Assembly: GCA_033762075.1 (NCBI GenBank)
Contig: JANRLY010000031.1
Coordinates: forward strand, 54,018 to 118,017
Origin: VFKI01 sp033762075
GTDB taxonomy: Bacteria > Pseudomonadota > Gammaproteobacteria > DSM-16500
Length of the DNA stretch: 64,000 nucleotides
Reading direction: 5' to 3'
Within the stretch, counting starts at the first letter, position 1. Each line of letters starts with the position of its first letter. Shown here piece by piece: positions 52,573 to 60,602 of the stretch. The translations under genes were made by a program, and so were the position numbers. The notes under the pieces were generated by a model. It was not told the origin of the DNA. It worked only from the letters and a program-made list of their open reading frames with translations, and searched no databases.

Positions 52573-53958
52573 ATGTTTCTGCGTCCAAATTTGAAATCAC
52601 AACCTAAAGAGGTCACCACCCCTCTATTGGGTGAAGAAAAAACTTACGAACCTTTACAAGACCTATCTGCTGATTCGAGGAAAAAAGCACAGGGACTTCA
52701 AAAACCTAAGAAGATCATCACACCAGAAAAATTTCTAAAAGCTGTTGATAAAGGTGATGTTAAAACTGTTGTAGCCTACATTACGCAACATTCACAAAAT
52801 CCTGAACAATATAGCTTGGATGTGCAAACTAGAGAAGGCATAGAACACGGAAAATACAACATACCCATCAACTCAACTGCCTTACATATCGCGCTTTATC
52901 ATCAAAAAAATAAACCGTCTCCTGAACATCAACAAATCATTATTTACTTACTCGACTCAGGCGCCTCTCTCTACATCAGAGATAAGCGTGGTAACTTACC
53001 AGTTTATTTAGCAGGTGAATGTGATAAAGAAATTTCTGATTTAATAAGAACAGAGTCCAACAAACGCGAAGCTGCAAGAGAAGAAGCAGAACTAGCATCG
53101 ATTTTAAGTCATGGCGTCAATGCACAAAACGAAACGGGAGAAACTGCATTACATGTTGCGGTACAAAGATGTAACAAAAAGCGAATAGAATTTTTATTAG
53201 CGAATGGTGCAAATATATTAATCCCAAATAAAGAAGGACAACTCCCAAGCCAAATTGCTTTGAGAGGATACTCCAGCTTAGAATTTGTGAAGTTCTTAAG
53301 AGAAGAAGAAACTAAACAGAATAGTGGCGTACCTGTACAAATAACAATTACCGAAGAAGAATGTATCGCAGCTTGTCATTTAGGTGATTGCTATACTGTT
53401 CAGCTTTTCATTGAGCAAAACAAAGATAACCCTGAGAGATTAAATTTTAACACTGGTGGACAGACACCTCTGATAAAAGCAACGCAACATAATTATACAG
53501 ACATCATGTCAGATTTATTAGCTGCTGGCGCAAATGTCGATGCAAGAGTTAAAGAAGGTATCTATAGAGGAAGGACCGCATTACACTTTGCGGCGATAAA
53601 TTGCAACAAAGATGCTATTAAATTATTACTAAATTATGGTGCCGATGCTTCTTTAGAAGATAGCAATGGAAAAAAAGCTGAGCAGCTTGTCACGTGGATA
53701 ACAGGGGCAGCCAGTGAAAGACAAGCCGCCTACTTACTAAGCAAAGCTTCTCAAAAAATATCAAATAGAAATCTTTACACCTTAATCGAAGACCTATCAA
53801 ATAAAGTTGACGCGCAACATGCTGAAATTGAACGTTTAAATAGTCGCGTTAGAGAATTAGAAAATAAACTTTCTATCAAAAATATTGATGAAGCATCTCA
53901 TGCCGCAGATATGGAAGAAAAAAATTATTCTCCATCAAAAAATCAGTTTTTTAGTTAA
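52573..53958 (+). CDS. Ankyrin-repeat protein with C-terminal coiled coil
   Basis: The 461-residue protein has ankyrin repeats in three blocks (residues ~95-145, ~178-225, ~288-375), with TALHIAL, TALHVAV, TPLIKAT and TALHFAA helices and GA[DN] turns. Each main block is preceded by a shared leading helix unit (EKFLKAVDKGDVKTVVAYITQH; EECIAACHLGDCYTVQLFIEQ). Residues ~398-430 form a heptad coiled coil. No signal peptide or membrane segment. GAGGAAAG precedes ATG. Ankyrin proteins of intracellular bacteria are often secreted effectors; that role is inference here. Confidence 0.85.
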   Translation: MFLRPNLKSQPKEVTTPLLGEEKTYEPLQDLSADSRKKAQGLQKPKKIITPEKFLKAVDKGDVKTVVAYITQHSQNPEQYSLDVQTREGIEHGKYNIPINSTALHIALYHQKNKPSPEHQQIIIYLLDSGASLYIRDKRGNLPVYLAGECDKEISDLIRTESNKREAAREEAELASILSHGVNAQNETGETALHVAVQRCNKKRIEFLLANGANILIPNKEGQLPSQIALRGYSSLEFVKFLREEETKQNSGVPVQITITEEECIAACHLGDCYTVQLFIEQNKDNPERLNFNTGGQTPLIKATQHNYTDIMSDLLAAGANVDARVKEGIYRGRTALHFAAINCNKDAIKLLLNYGADASLEDSNGKKAEQLVTWITGAASERQAAYLLSKASQKISNRNLYTLIEDLSNKVDAQHAEIERLNSRVRELENKLSIKNIDEASHAADMEEKNYSPSKNQFFS

Positions 53959-53985
53959 TTTTTAAACACAAATCGAGGTGTTCGC

Positions 53986-54429
53986 ATGTTTACGAATCGC
54001 GAAGATGAAATTAGGGTTGATCAAGATCAACCATTGCTACAAGCAAATGGCCGCTCTCAACAATATGATACTTTTGCTAACAATTATCCAGCGACCTACA
54101 TTGATGAAAATGAAAGCTCTGAAAATATTACTCCGAAAGTAATCTCGCTCACAGTCGGCATGTTAGGCGTTCTGATTGAGTATGGCATATTAGAATCCGA
54201 CCTGCCTGTCGCAGCAAAAGCAGTCATTTCTGTAATTTGCTTAGGCGGCATGCTCGTATGCTGCGCAAATAGTGACTGCCTAAACAGCAACAGGAATCAC
54301 GATGAAGTGACTTATAATGATCGCTACAGTTTTTACCAACCCGCCCCTGAGCAAGAAGAAGATTTTAAACCAAACATTGACGATCAGATTCTTTCTAACG
54401 ATGGTTATGAAATTCAATATAAAGTATAG
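53986..54429 (+). CDS. Small hypothetical membrane protein between ankyrin genes
   Basis: A 147-residue protein of unrecognised family with polar N- and C-terminal ends rich in D, E, N and Q, and a central hydrophobic stretch (about residues 50-85) that can form two short membrane helices (VISLTVGMLGVLIEYGIL and AAKAVISVICLGGMLVCCA). It lies 27 bases after one ankyrin gene and 8 bases before the next, so all three are probably cotranscribed. Confidence 0.65.
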   Translation: MFTNREDEIRVDQDQPLLQANGRSQQYDTFANNYPATYIDENESSENITPKVISLTVGMLGVLIEYGILESDLPVAAKAVISVICLGGMLVCCANSDCLNSNRNHDEVTYNDRYSFYQPAPEQEEDFKPNIDDQILSNDGYEIQYKV

Positions 54430-54437
54430 AGGTTAAT

Positions 54438-55604
54438 ATGCTCCGACGATTAAACAAATCAAGTACAAAAATAACATTCGAAGAAGTCTTGCGCGCGATT
54501 CATAAACGCAAATCTTCAATCGTGCGAAAATACATTGAACAATGCACAAGCGATAATGATCTTGATGCGCTCAACAAAAAAACCGCAGAAGGTAAAACAT
54601 TGCTAATGCTCTTGATAGAAGAATATGCTGCCATTATAAAAGACATTGAGAAAAACAAATATGCATTTGATGAATATGGTGCAACTAATAACGCACTTCA
54701 AAGAAAAATGGAAAAATTCAAAAAAACAATTGAAGTTTTATTAGATGCAGGAGCTGATGTCAACGCTCAAGATCTCAATAATAACACTGCACTCCATTAT
54801 GCCGCAAAAAATCATTTACATGAACTCATGAAAACACTAGACGTTCACGGGGCAAATCCATTATTAGCAAACGATAAAACCCAATTACCCCGCCATTTAG
54901 TACCCTCCTCAAACGTACACTTGATTAAATCATTAAAAAGATCCGAATCTGAAACAAAAATAAGAGAGAACCATGAAATACCAACAGATGAATTCTATCG
55001 TGCGATCAAAGAAGGCAATCTACCTATTGTCGAGCTGTATCTAAGTCAACACAATAATGATCCAGCGTGTTTAAATATGCCCGAATCAAAAGAAGAAGGC
55101 ATAACCCCTTTAATGGTTGCCGCTTTTTATGATCAACCACACATTGTTCATTTTTTACTTGATAAAAATGTGGACGTTCATGCAACAGATGCCGAAGAAA
55201 ATAATGCATTACATTATGCGACCCGTATTTTAACAAAAGACACTGCTGTTATCGTATCAAATACCGTGCTTCTCGCCTTAATCAAAGCAGGCATTAATAT
55301 AAATGCACCGAATGCTCACGGAAATACACCGCTACATTTGGCTGCACGCGAAGGCATAGAATTATTTGTATGCACTTTATTAGAATGTAAAGCCGATGCA
55401 TCATTACATAACCATGAAGGAAAAAGACCTTCAGAATTAGCGCCTCCTTATGCTGAATATTACCAAATCATCATGAGTCTATTGGAAATTGCTGAAAGCC
55501 GCGATGAAGAAATTGCTCAATTAAAATTGAGACTTCAATCGTATGAAAGCCCGTGTGAAAATGCGGCAGGTCAAAGCAAAAAATATTCGATGAAAATGTT
55601 TTAA
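54438..55604 (+). CDS. Ankyrin-repeat protein with C-terminal coiled coil, related to the upstream gene
   Basis: The 388-residue product has two ankyrin blocks (residues ~45-150 and ~210-335; TALHYAAKN, TPLMVAAFY, NALHYATRI, TPLHLAARE with GADVNAQD, NVDVHATD, GININAPN turns) and a short C-terminal coiled coil (residues ~350-375). Each block is introduced by the leading unit seen in the other ankyrin gene (EEVLRAIHKRKSSIVRKYIEQ; DEFYRAIKEGNLPIVELYLSQ). AGAGG lies five bases before the ATG. It ends directly against the convergent rsmI stop codon. Confidence 0.85.
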   Translation: MLRRLNKSSTKITFEEVLRAIHKRKSSIVRKYIEQCTSDNDLDALNKKTAEGKTLLMLLIEEYAAIIKDIEKNKYAFDEYGATNNALQRKMEKFKKTIEVLLDAGADVNAQDLNNNTALHYAAKNHLHELMKTLDVHGANPLLANDKTQLPRHLVPSSNVHLIKSLKRSESETKIRENHEIPTDEFYRAIKEGNLPIVELYLSQHNNDPACLNMPESKEEGITPLMVAAFYDQPHIVHFLLDKNVDVHATDAEENNALHYATRILTKDTAVIVSNTVLLALIKAGININAPNAHGNTPLHLAAREGIELFVCTLLECKADASLHNHEGKRPSELAPPYAEYYQIIMSLLEIAESRDEEIAQLKLRLQSYESPCENAAGQSKKYSMKMF

Positions 55605-56450
55605 TTATTCTCTCGCACCCGATGACAAACGTAACGCCTGCTGATAAATTTCATTTTTGCGATCGCCTGAAATTTTCACAGTTAAATCGACAGCTTGCTT
55701 TAGGGGCAATTCAGATAATAAAATTTTGAGAATATGCTCAGTTGAAAGTGTTTCCTCGCTGGGTATATTTTCTTCGTTGCCTGAAACAATAATCACTTGC
55801 TCGCCACGTTCTTGATTCGCATCATTTTCAACAAAATGCAATAATGCACTCAATGTACCATCGGTAATCGTTTCATGCATTTTTGTTAACTCACGCGCAA
55901 TCACAGCAAGTCGATTTTCTCCAAAAATAGTTAACATATCTTTTAACGTTGAAATAATGCGATGCGGCGCTTCATAAAAAATCATGGTACGCGTTTCATT
56001 TTTCAATAATGATAATTGTTTTTTTCGTTGAGTTGACTTAGCGGGTAAGAATCCCTCAAATAGAAAACGATCTGTCGCTAATCCTGATGCACTTAATGCT
56101 GCAACAAAAGCGCATGGGCCAGGAATCGGTATCACTTGAATACCGAGAGCGCGAACAGCTCGCACCAACACATATCCTGGGTCACTGATGAGTGGCGTTC
56201 CTGCATCACTGATTAAAGCAATCGATTGTCCTGCTTGCAAACGTGAAATCAATTCGTTGACACGTTCACTTTCATTATGTTCGTGCAAAGAAATCGTGGG
56301 TTTGTTAATAGCATAACGTTGCAAAAGAAAAGCACTGTGTCGCGTATCTTCAGCAGCGATACAATCTACTGCCTTCAAAGTATCAATTGCGCGTTGACTG
56401 ATGTCACTGAGATTGCCGATGGGGGTTGCGACGATAAATAATTGGCTCAT
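55605..56450 (-). CDS. rsmI: 16S rRNA (cytidine-1402-2'-O) methyltransferase
   Basis: A tetrapyrrole-methylase-fold SAM enzyme that modifies the same nucleotide as RsmH. The 281-residue protein begins 'LFIVATPIGNLSDISQRAIDTLK', with AAEDTRHSAFLL near residue 33, LISDAGTPLISDPGYVLVRA near 79 and PGPCAFVAALSASGLATDRF near 109, all typical. As in E. coli (yraL) it neighbours lpoA-yraN-diaA-dolP, here divergently. Confidence 0.97.
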   Translation of the reverse strand: MSQLFIVATPIGNLSDISQRAIDTLKAVDCIAAEDTRHSAFLLQRYAINKPTISLHEHNESERVNELISRLQAGQSIALISDAGTPLISDPGYVLVRAVRALGIQVIPIPGPCAFVAALSASGLATDRFLFEGFLPAKSTQRKKQLSLLKNETRTMIFYEAPHRIISTLKDMLTIFGENRLAVIARELTKMHETITDGTLSALLHFVENDANQERGEQVIIVSGNEENIPSEETLSTEHILKILLSELPLKQAVDLTVKISGDRKNEIYQQALRLSSGARE

Positions 56451-56463
56451 ACATGCCTCGAAG

Positions 56464-56551
56464 TGTCATTCCCGCGAAGGCAGGAACCTATTCTGTTAAT
56501 GGCACCTTATTCACTAAGGCTAAATAGGTTCCCGCCTTCGCGGGAATGACA
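56464..56551. repeat. CATTCCCGCG-family palindromic repeat, copy upstream of rsmI
   Basis: TGTCATTCCCGCGAAGGC and the right end GCCTTCGCGGGAATGACA are perfect complements, with arms continuing imperfectly inwards (GGAACCTATT/AATAGGTTCC). The interior, with CTAAGGCTAAATAG, resembles the copy at 37027-37112. Confidence 0.85.
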
Positions 56552-56582
56552 CATTTTGATAAACATTCTCAGATTTTCAGCT

Positions 56583-57032
56583 CTACTTTTTAGTTGACAT
56601 CACGCCAGGCCAAGCACCAGGGGCCCATTCGTGTGAATACCCACCCGTTCCTCTTTCACAGGTAATATCATCAGCAGTGCCCGAAGTAATCGCTACAGTT
56701 ACCGAACCACGGCAAGCAAATGGACCGCTACATTCTGCACGGAAGAAATACCGATTAATCATATCAAAAGGAATATTTTGCAAGTGGCCATTAGTTGCAA
56801 TGTATTGAGCAAATTCACCACTAGGCGGATGACCAGCATTTGCGCCTTGCAAATCGATATGACTAGTGTCTACACGTACTGTGCCTTGCGCGCTTGGATT
56901 AGCAATTTTACAGTAGAAAAGATCAGAACCTGTGAATGCAACATTGTCAGAAGTTTTGGCTGAGGCGCTGACTGCAAAACCTGTTGTAGAGAGCGCAGTT
57001 ACGAGTAAAGCGAGTGTTATTTTTTTCATCAT
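56583..57032 (-). CDS. Small secreted cysteine-containing protein of unknown function
   Basis: The ~149-residue precursor has a clear Sec signal peptide (MMKKITLALLVTALSTTGFAVSASA, cleavage before KTSDN). The mature part has four cysteines (FYCKIAN, RAECSGPFACRG, DITCERG) that may form two disulfides, and ends in Lys-Lys. No family recognised. GGGAG lies five bases before ATG 57032; an upstream ATG at 57047 has none. It diverges from lpoA across 136 bases. Confidence 0.7.
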   Translation of the reverse strand: MMKKITLALLVTALSTTGFAVSASAKTSDNVAFTGSDLFYCKIANPSAQGTVRVDTSHIDLQGANAGHPPSGEFAQYIATNGHLQNIPFDMINRYFFRAECSGPFACRGSVTVAITSGTADDITCERGTGGYSHEWAPGAWPGVMSTKK

Positions 57033-57152
57033 TGAGACTCCCGTCATAATAGATTATAAAAATCAACTGAAACTTGCGCACGCATTGTCTATGATGCCTG
57101 AGTATAAGACAACCTTTTACTGAAAAAATTGCTGGAATAGAAGGGAGGAAGC

Positions 57153-57263
57153 ATGTTATTTTTTCTAGATGATGCGAATAATCTATCGACTAGGATGTTT
57201 ACTGACAGCACTTTCGCTGCTGGCAAGTTGCTCAACTTATCAATTTTCAGCCTCTTCTTCGAA
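57153..57263 (+). CDS. Possible 36-codon leader reading frame overlapping the lpoA start
   Basis: The only strong ribosome binding site here (GGGAGGA, 57144-57150) serves ATG 57153, which opens a 36-codon frame ending at TAA 57261-57263, in a different frame from lpoA. The peptide has no recognisable features. It may be a translational leader, or the site may serve the lpoA ATG at 57169 poorly; a sequence error is a third option. Confidence 0.3.
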
Positions 57264-58317
57264 TAATGTTCAAACTTCGCAACCCTTACCTGCACAATTG
57301 CCCAAGCATATTGCTGTCATGCTTCCTTTGCGAGGCCCGATGGGCTCAGCCGGTAATGTGATTCGTGATGGCTTTTTAGCATCTTATTATGCCGGCACAA
57401 CACCCGCCACGCAGCCTGCCCTTTCCTTTTACGATACTGCTTCCGGTCAATCTGTCACTGCGCTATATCAAAAAGCCGTCGCAGATGGTGCTGATTTTGT
57501 GATTGGTCCACTGACAAAACCTGAAGTGAATGCACTGCTCTCACTTGATGACTTCCCTGCACCAGTCCTCGCGTTAAATTATACCAACCGTAGCATTCCA
57601 AAAAACGTTTATCTTTTTGGACTATCTCCTGAAAATGAAGCAGTCGAACTCGCGCAACATGCGCACGATGCAGGACTTTCTAATGCATTAATCATTGCGC
57701 CGCAAAATGCTTGGGGACAACGTGTTGCGAATGCACTCACCAAGCAATGGACATCACTCGGCGGTCATGTGGTTGAAACATTATCTTATACACGACGCGC
57801 CACCTTAACTGATGACATTGCGCAATTATTACAAATAAAAAAACCCTCTCCTGAAGACAAAAATCAACCTCCTCTTCCGCCAGAACAGCGTCGTCGACAA
57901 GACTTTGATGTCGTGTTTGTCTTAGCAACACCTGTTGATGCACGCCAAATTGTCCCAATACTCAAATTCGATTATGTCTCTCATATTCCAATTTATGCGA
58001 CATCTGCTATTTATTCAGGCATTCCAGATCCAAAATCTGATGCGGATTTAGATGGTGTTTATTTTTGCGATGTCCCGTGGATATTACAAATGAGCTCGCG
58101 TCAACCTCAGAAATCTAACTACAATCAATTCAATCGACTCTATGCGGTCGGTCGTGATGCCTGGCTAATCATGACTCAACTAAATGGATTCACTGTCAAC
58201 CCAAACTTTTCCCTCAGCGCCGCAACTGGTATCCTATCTCTCCCTGACGGACAACATTTTAATCGTCACCCCGCTTGGGCAGAGTTTTCACATGGGCATG
58301 CAACGCAAACAAGGTAA
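57169..58317 (+). CDS. lpoA: Penicillin-binding protein activator LpoA-like lipoprotein
   Basis: LpoA is an outer-membrane lipoprotein that reaches through the periplasm to activate PBP1A. The 382-residue product has a lipoprotein signal with lipobox LLASC (Cys21) and the LpoA C-terminal periplasmic-binding-like domain ('KHIAVMLPLRGPMGSAGNVIRDGFLASYY', 'DFVIGPLTKPEVNALL', 'DVVFVLATPVDARQIVPILKFDY'). It lacks the N-terminal TPR domain of the 678-residue E. coli protein. Gene order with yraN-diaA-dolP is conserved. No good ribosome binding site at ATG 57169. Confidence 0.88.
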   Translation: MMRIIYRLGCLLTALSLLASCSTYQFSASSSNNVQTSQPLPAQLPKHIAVMLPLRGPMGSAGNVIRDGFLASYYAGTTPATQPALSFYDTASGQSVTALYQKAVADGADFVIGPLTKPEVNALLSLDDFPAPVLALNYTNRSIPKNVYLFGLSPENEAVELAQHAHDAGLSNALIIAPQNAWGQRVANALTKQWTSLGGHVVETLSYTRRATLTDDIAQLLQIKKPSPEDKNQPPLPPEQRRRQDFDVVFVLATPVDARQIVPILKFDYVSHIPIYATSAIYSGIPDPKSDADLDGVYFCDVPWILQMSSRQPQKSNYNQFNRLYAVGRDAWLIMTQLNGFTVNPNFSLSAATGILSLPDGQHFNRHPAWAEFSHGHATQTR

Positions 58318-58648
58318 CGACGCAGAACAATTCGCTTGTGATTATTTGCAAACGAAAGGCCTCATCCTTATCGATAAAAATTGGCGATATTATACTGGCG
58401 AGATTGACTTAATCATGAATCATGACGATGATATCGTCTTTGTTGAAGTACGTTCGCGCAGCAAAACGACGCATGGCAATCCAATCGAAACGATTAGCAA
58501 ACAAAAGCAACATAAAATAATTAAAACAGCTCTATTTTTTTTACAACGCAACAATTGGATGGAGCGAAATTGTCGCTTCGATGTGATAAGTATCACTCAT
58601 GGTAAATTAGAGTGGATTAAAAATGCTTTTACTTTGGATACCGTATGA
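58292..58648 (+). CDS. yraN: YraN family (UPF0102) endonuclease-like protein
   Basis: A 118-residue protein of the restriction-endonuclease-like fold; the biological role is unsettled. The family pattern is complete: KQGNDAEQFACDYLQTKGL, WRYYTGEIDLIM, FVEVRSRS. The catalytic-like Glu-Asp...Glu-x-Arg positions are kept. ATG 58292 is preferred, giving a 26-base overlap with lpoA; the frame extends to 58184 but that part is a shadow of lpoA. Confidence 0.92.
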   Translation: MGMQRKQGNDAEQFACDYLQTKGLILIDKNWRYYTGEIDLIMNHDDDIVFVEVRSRSKTTHGNPIETISKQKQHKIIKTALFFLQRNNWMERNCRFDVISITHGKLEWIKNAFTLDTV

Positions 58649-59265
58649 CTATGACTGACATCAATGACATCATCGAACGCATTCGGCACGGTTTTAGCGA
58701 AAGCATTCAAACTAAAATTCTTTCAGCTGATACCTTGCTCGATGTCATTGCAAAAGCCGCTGAACACACAGTGCAATGTTTATTAGCAGGCAATAAAATT
58801 TTAAGTTGCGGAAATGGTGGCTCTGCTTGCGACGCCATGCATTTTTCTGGCGAAATGTTAAATCGTTTTCGTCACGAGAGACCTAGCTTACCTGCAATTG
58901 CATTGACCGCTGATGTTTCAACGTTGACGTCGATTGCTAACGATTATAGTTACCAAGATATTTTTTCAAAACAAGTGCGTGCATTAGGTCAAATGGGCGA
59001 TATTTTATTAGCCATTTCAACTAGCGGTCACTCAGCAAATATTCTACAAGCCATTCGTGCAGCGCATGATCGTAACATGACAGTAATTGCGCTTACGGGT
59101 CGTGATGGGGGTAAAATTCCCAGCACGCTCAGCGAACATGATATCGAAATTCGCGTACCTGCCACCGAAACAGCACGCATTCAAGAAACACATTTACTTG
59201 TTATTCATAGCATCTGCGATATCATTGATTATCGCTTGTTTGGTCACGGAGAATCACCTACATGA
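58645..59265 (+). CDS. diaA: DnaA initiator-associating protein DiaA (SIS domain)
   Basis: DiaA tetramers bind DnaA and time replication initiation. The 206-residue SIS protein shows 'RIRHGFSESIQTKI', CGNGGSACDAMHFSGEMLNRF near residue 51 and LAISTSGHSANILQAIRAA near 115, closest by eye to E. coli DiaA; the location in the lpoA-yraN-diaA-dolP series agrees. GmhA (phosphoheptose isomerase) is the related alternative, and its catalytic-type residues are not excluded. It overlaps yraN and the next gene by four bases each. Confidence 0.85.
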   Translation: MTMTDINDIIERIRHGFSESIQTKILSADTLLDVIAKAAEHTVQCLLAGNKILSCGNGGSACDAMHFSGEMLNRFRHERPSLPAIALTADVSTLTSIANDYSYQDIFSKQVRALGQMGDILLAISTSGHSANILQAIRAAHDRNMTVIALTGRDGGKIPSTLSEHDIEIRVPATETARIQETHLLVIHSICDIIDYRLFGHGESPT

Positions 59266-59831
59266 AAAAATTATTTATCCTCCTTACACTGGTTTTATTA
59301 TCACAAGGATGCGTTTTTGTTGCGGGTGCTGCAGCAGGGGCTGCGGGTATTGCTATTGTATACGATCATCGTAAACTGGAAAAAATCCTCCTTGACCAAC
59401 GTCTTGCGCATCAAATCAACGATGAAATTGCTGCTATCCCTGAATTACGTGATCATACTCGCGTTGACGTCACCTGCTTTAACCAAGTTGTATTATTAAC
59501 AGGACAAGCATCTACTGCAGAACAACGTCAACGTATTGGCGATATTGCACATAGTCTTTCTGATGTGACGCGCGTTTATAATCAAATTAATGTCAATGCA
59601 CCCGCCTCTTCTTTAACACAAGCTAGTGATGCATGGATCACAACAAAAATTAAAACACAAATGTTAGCCACAAAAGGCCTCGAATCCAGCTCAATCAAAG
59701 TTGTCACAGAAAACGGCTCTGTTTACCTCTTGGGCATTGTTTCACACGATCAAGCTGACACAACCATTGATATCGCACGCAAAGTCGCCGGCGTTCAACG
59801 TGTCGTAACAATATTTCAATATACGAATTGA
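59262..59831 (+). CDS. dolP: DolP-like BON-domain lipoprotein
   Basis: DolP (YraP) is an outer-membrane lipoprotein that binds anionic phospholipid and supports envelope integrity. The 189-residue product, near E. coli's 191, has lipobox LSQGC (Cys17), a glycine/alanine-rich segment and two BON domains ('DHTRVDVTCFNQVVLLTGQASTAEQ', 'SIKVVTENGSVYLLGIVSHDQAD') ending 'VQRVVTIFQY'. It is in its conserved place after diaA. Confidence 0.93.
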   Translation: MKKLFILLTLVLLSQGCVFVAGAAAGAAGIAIVYDHRKLEKILLDQRLAHQINDEIAAIPELRDHTRVDVTCFNQVVLLTGQASTAEQRQRIGDIAHSLSDVTRVYNQINVNAPASSLTQASDAWITTKIKTQMLATKGLESSSIKVVTENGSVYLLGIVSHDQADTTIDIARKVAGVQRVVTIFQYTN

Positions 59832-59843
59832 TGAAGAGACCTC

Positions 59844-60542
59844 ATGAAAAACATCACGCACCCACCGTCATTGCGAGACTACGAAGCGTTTAGTCATGGC
59901 GATCTGTCTTTAGTAAAAAATAGATTGCCACACCTGATCCCGCATCAAGTGCGGGACTTCACGGGCTCACATTACGTGCGCTGGATTTCTTTTATTTTAT
60001 GTATTCTATTGTTAAACGGTTGCATGAGTGTTGCTACCACAAGTGCACAAGCGGTTTACAATCGACGTAATTTACAAAATACACTTGATGATAATTACAT
60101 CAGCATGCGCTCTGAGCGCGCAATTTATTTAGATACAAAAGCATTTGAAGATACGCATGTTGCTGTTTCAGCCTTTAACGGCACTGTCTTACTCACCGGC
60201 CAAACGCCTACAACAGAACAACGACAACAAATCGAAGCTATCGTACGCAAAATTGCGGACAACCCACCAGAGTTTTACAATCAAATCACCATTTCTTCGC
60301 CTACTTCTGCCATCACACGTACAAGCGATGCTTGGATCACAACAAAAATTAAAACACAATTTATTGCAGCCAATGAAATCGATCCTAGTCAAATTAAAGT
60401 TGTCACTGAAAATGGCACCGTCTTTTTGATAGGCGTTGTTACACATCAAATGGGTGATGTTGCAATCGATATTGCACGCAAAACAGATGGCGTGCAAAAG
60501 GTAATTACCGTGTTTCAGTGGATTCATATCAGTAAAACGTAA
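59844..60542 (+). CDS. Second DolP-like BON-domain lipoprotein with repeat-encoded N-terminal insert
   Basis: A tandem paralogue of the previous gene: two BON domains ('DTHVAVSAFNGTVLLTGQTPTTEQ', 'QIKVVTENGTVFLIGVVTHQMGD'), the same ending 'VQKVITVFQW', and lipobox LLNGC near Cys59. It differs by about 40 extra residues between MKNIT and the hydrophobic signal helix (RWISFILCILLLNGC), encoded by a palindromic repeat (59866-59975). The insert would give an abnormally long n-region. Translation might instead begin at GTG 59976, inside the repeat end, although no strong ribosome binding site is seen. Confidence 0.85.
   Translation: MKNITHPPSLRDYEAFSHGDLSLVKNRLPHLIPHQVRDFTGSHYVRWISFILCILLLNGCMSVATTSAQAVYNRRNLQNTLDDNYISMRSERAIYLDTKAFEDTHVAVSAFNGTVLLTGQTPTTEQRQQIEAIVRKIADNPPEFYNQITISSPTSAITRTSDAWITTKIKTQFIAANEIDPSQIKVVTENGTVFLIGVVTHQMGDVAIDIARKTDGVQKVITVFQWIHISKT
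59866..59975. repeat. Palindromic repeat inserted in frame in the second BON gene
   Basis: It opens with CGTCATTGCGAG, the sequence also found in the murD palindrome, and contains a perfect stem CCCGCA/TGCGGG near 59939-59955. It is translated in frame between the start codon and the signal helix of the lipoprotein; the upstream paralogue lacks it. Confidence 0.7.
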
Positions 60543-60566
60543 ACTATCTTTTTCCTTCTTTCCCAT

Positions 60567-60602
60567 CCCTCCCCTCTAATAAAAAACATTGGAGTGGAGG
60601 GG
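60567..60602 (+). terminator. GC-rich hairpin after the BON genes
   Basis: CCCTCCCCTCTAAT pairs imperfectly with ATTGGAGTGGAGGGG around an A-rich loop. It lacks a 3' T-run, so factor-independent termination is only weakly supported. Confidence 0.4.

Noticed and set aside
60189..60566. 125-codon minus-strand frame opposite the second BON gene
   Set aside because: It is a shadow of the BON domains; cysteine-rich but with no start signal or homology that I recognise.
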